From positions 84,682-148,681 of the forward strand of contig JAEAMQ010000024.1 of assembly GCA_016901395.1 (NCBI GenBank): a stretch of DNA of 64,000 nt, in the 5' to 3' direction. Below are positions 62,359 through 64,000 of the stretch, piece after piece. Each line of letters starts with the position of its first letter. The first letter of the stretch is position 1. The translations under genes and the position numbers were made by a program. The DNA is from Prevotella sp. Lineage in GTDB: Bacteria; Bacteroidota; Bacteroidia; Bacteroidales; Bacteroidaceae. A model generated the notes under the pieces. It was not told where the DNA came from and did not search any database. It worked only from the letters and a program-made list of their open reading frames with translations.

Positions 62359-63900
62359 ATGCTTATTAAGACCTACAGTGCAGCCGTCAACGGCTTGGAA
62401 GTAACGCCTGTAACCATTGAAGTAAGCCTCAACAGAGGCGTAATGTACCATCTTACCGGCCTCGGCGATGAAGCTGTCAAGGAAGGCCGCGACCGTATTG
62501 CCGCAGCCATGCTGCATAACGGTTTCCACTTCCCCAAGGCCGATATCACGGTGAATTTGGCTCCCGCCGACCTGAAAAAGGAAGGCAGCAGTTTCGACTT
62601 GCCGCTGGCAGTGGCCATCCTTGCGGCCGACGGACAGACCGATCCGCAGCAACTTGACCGATACATGATGGTCGGAGAACTGAGTCTCGACGGCTTCTTA
62701 CAACCGGCAAAGGGTGTGCTCCCCATTGCCATCAAAGCTCGCGCCGAGCACTACAAAGGCCTCATCGTGCCACGTGCCAATGTGCGTGAGGCAGCCATTG
62801 TAAACCAACTCGATGTCTATGGCATGGATACTATGGTCGATGTTTTAGACTTTTTGTCGGGCAAAAAGGCCTTCGAGCCGACCGTGGTCGATACTCGAAA
62901 GGAGTTTTATGAGCAGCAATACAACTTTGATCTCGACTTTGCCGACGTGCGTGGACAGGAGAATGTGAAGCGCGCGCTGGAGGTTGCGGCGGCTGGCGGA
63001 CACAACATCATCATGATCGGACCACCGGGAAGCGGCAAGTCGATGATGGCCAAGCGACTGCCTTCCATCCTTCCGCCCCTGACATTGAGCGAGAGTCTGG
63101 AAACCACGCAGATCCATTCCGTCGCCGGTCTCTTGGCCCGGCAGTCGGCATTGATATCCCAACGTCCCTTCCGCTCGCCCCATCACACCATCTCCGAGGT
63201 TGCCCTCGTGGGTGGAGGAGTCAATCCCATGCCCGGCGAAATCAGTCAGGCGCACAACGGTGTGCTCTTCTGCGACGAACTTCCGGAATTTAATAAACAT
63301 ACTCTTGAGGTGTTGCGGCAACCACTCGAAGACCGCGTCATCACCATCAGCCGTGCGAAATACACCGTCACCTTTCCCTGTTCGTTCATGTTTGTGGCCT
63401 CGATGAACCCCTGTCCATGCGGCTATTACGGTGACCCGACACACCACTGCGTGTGCACCCCGGGCCAGATACAGAAATATCTGAATAAGATTTCTGGTCC
63501 GTTGATGGACCGCATCGACCTGCAATGCGAGATTGCGGCCCTGCCGTTCAAGGACATCAGCAAGGCCGCTCCGGGCGAACCGAGTGCCCAGATCCGCGAG
63601 CGCGTCATCGCTGCGCGGGCCATCCAGACCGAGAGATTTAAGGAATACAAGGACGTTCACTGCAATGCGCAGATGACCGAACGCATGATTCATCGCTATG
63701 CCGAGCCCGACGAGGCCGGCCTGGAACTGCTGCGGGTGGCGATGGAACGCCTGTCGCTGTCGGCCCGCGCCTACAGCCGCATCCTCAAGGTGGCGCGTAC
63801 CATCGCCGACCTCGCCGGAAGCGACCGCGTGTTGTCGCCCCATCTCGCCGAGGCCATAGGCTATCGCAACCTCGACAGAGGCGATTGGGCAGAGAGATAG
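62359..63900 (+). CDS. YifB/ComM family Mg-chelatase-like AAA ATPase
   Basis: The 513-residue protein begins LIKTYSAAVNGLEVTPVTIEV (ComM N-domain, Lon-protease-like fold). The AAA module follows with Walker A GPPGSGKSMM near residue 222, Walker B LFCDELPEF, and a zinc-like motif CPCGYYGDPTHHCVC. The C-terminal Mg_chelatase_C helices end SARAYSRILKVARTIADLAG. ComM is a hexameric helicase that promotes branch migration during integration of transforming DNA; the HhH outer-membrane protein at 10.4 kb may belong to the same broad process, but that is speculation. It lies 36 bp after the thioredoxin-fold gene. Confidence 0.93.
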   Translation: MLIKTYSAAVNGLEVTPVTIEVSLNRGVMYHLTGLGDEAVKEGRDRIAAAMLHNGFHFPKADITVNLAPADLKKEGSSFDLPLAVAILAADGQTDPQQLDRYMMVGELSLDGFLQPAKGVLPIAIKARAEHYKGLIVPRANVREAAIVNQLDVYGMDTMVDVLDFLSGKKAFEPTVVDTRKEFYEQQYNFDLDFADVRGQENVKRALEVAAAGGHNIIMIGPPGSGKSMMAKRLPSILPPLTLSESLETTQIHSVAGLLARQSALISQRPFRSPHHTISEVALVGGGVNPMPGEISQAHNGVLFCDELPEFNKHTLEVLRQPLEDRVITISRAKYTVTFPCSFMFVASMNPCPCGYYGDPTHHCVCTPGQIQKYLNKISGPLMDRIDLQCEIAALPFKDISKAAPGEPSAQIRERVIAARAIQTERFKEYKDVHCNAQMTERMIHRYAEPDEAGLELLRVAMERLSLSARAYSRILKVARTIADLAGSDRVLSPHLAEAIGYRNLDRGDWAER

Positions 63901-63921
63901 ATATTGATACAAATAATCCAA

Positions 63922-64000
63922 ATGATGAAAGTAAACATAAAGTTCATAACAGCCATCGCGTCCCTAATGTATTCTATACAGATAACATTTGCACAAGCAA
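63922..64000 (+). CDS. Start of an exported protein (3' end outside window)
   Basis: ATG at 63922 (or 63925) opens a frame to the window edge: MMKVNIKFITAIASLMYSI, then QITFAQA. It is a signal peptide with likely cleavage at FAQ-A. It lies 21 bp after yifB, so it is probably in the same transcript. Nothing more can be said. Confidence 0.6.
   Translation, partial: MMKVNIKFITAIASLMYSIQITFAQA

Overview
The window is chromosomal DNA of a Bacteroidales bacterium, most likely a Prevotella-type member of the Prevotellaceae. The evidence is the gene content (a SusC/SusD pair, DUF4252, DUF4271 and DUF4294 proteins, a fused SecDF, and exported proteins ending in a short GIYI..GKKFIVK-type tail) and the promoters. 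Nearly every promoter has the Bacteroidetes form TTTG - 19 to 20 bp - TAnnTTTG rather than the sigma-70 form. There is no rRNA operon, intact insertion sequence, prophage or CRISPR array.

Layout. 1-2.4 kb: end of an anti-sigma-like gene, a DUF4252 protein and cysS. 2.5-9.1 kb: pectin side-chain degradation, with an esterase-like hydrolase and a GH43 arabinanase-like enzyme on the minus strand, divergent from a GH78 alpha-L-rhamnosidase. 9.1-10.4 kb: a gene-free stretch with a strong promoter, about 220 bp without an ORF and a strong terminator, which is a candidate small RNA. 10.4-16.2 kb: a helix-hairpin-helix outer-membrane-type protein, a large exported protein followed by a 66-residue peptide gene, and a DUF4294 protein. 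16.2-25.7 kb: envelope glycolipid genes (three glycosyltransferases facing a fourth plus a sugar kinase), then miaB, an MsbA-like ABC exporter, a DUF2007 protein and an LpxL-like acyltransferase. 25.9-28.7 kb: a toxin-antitoxin-like pair translationally coupled to an extended SDR and a PAP2 membrane enzyme. 28.8-42.2 kb: rnr, kduI-kduD (hexuronate catabolism), HU, rhomboid protease, EEP-family enzyme, secDF and a large zinc metalloprotease. 43.5-48.4 kb: a susC-susD pair with no neighbouring glycosidase. 48.6-59 kb: ADP-ribosylglycohydrolase, tRNA-Arg, superoxide reductase, tRNA-Gln, the tyrS-yidD-rnpA-hemD-DUF4271 cluster, metK and an M16 peptidase. 59.4-64 kb: tRNA-Gly, tRNA-Leu, an OmpA/TPR lipoprotein, a thioredoxin-fold lipoprotein, the YifB/ComM ATPase and the start of one more exported protein.

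How the genes fit together. GH78, GH43 and the hydrolase would release rhamnose and arabinose from pectin, and KduI/KduD process the unsaturated uronates left by pectin lyases; SusC/SusD are a generic glycan importer. The 16-25 kb genes look like lipid A/core assembly and export.

The most unusual feature is non-coding. The window carries several phase-locked, sequence-degenerate tandem arrays. Four have a 22-bp period (2.5, 10.2, 31.7 and 42.6 kb), one is a hairpin array of similar period (25.8 kb), four have a 7-bp period (18.2, 25.4, 33.8 and 49.4 kb) and one has an 8-bp period (22.0 kb). The words differ between loci, but the period holds almost without indels. Two heptamer arrays switch to the complementary word half way and can fold on themselves. 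One heptamer array lies inside the miaB reading frame and another encodes the C-terminus of a glycosyltransferase. I know of no named element that matches, so these arrays and the candidate small RNA are the parts most worth following up.
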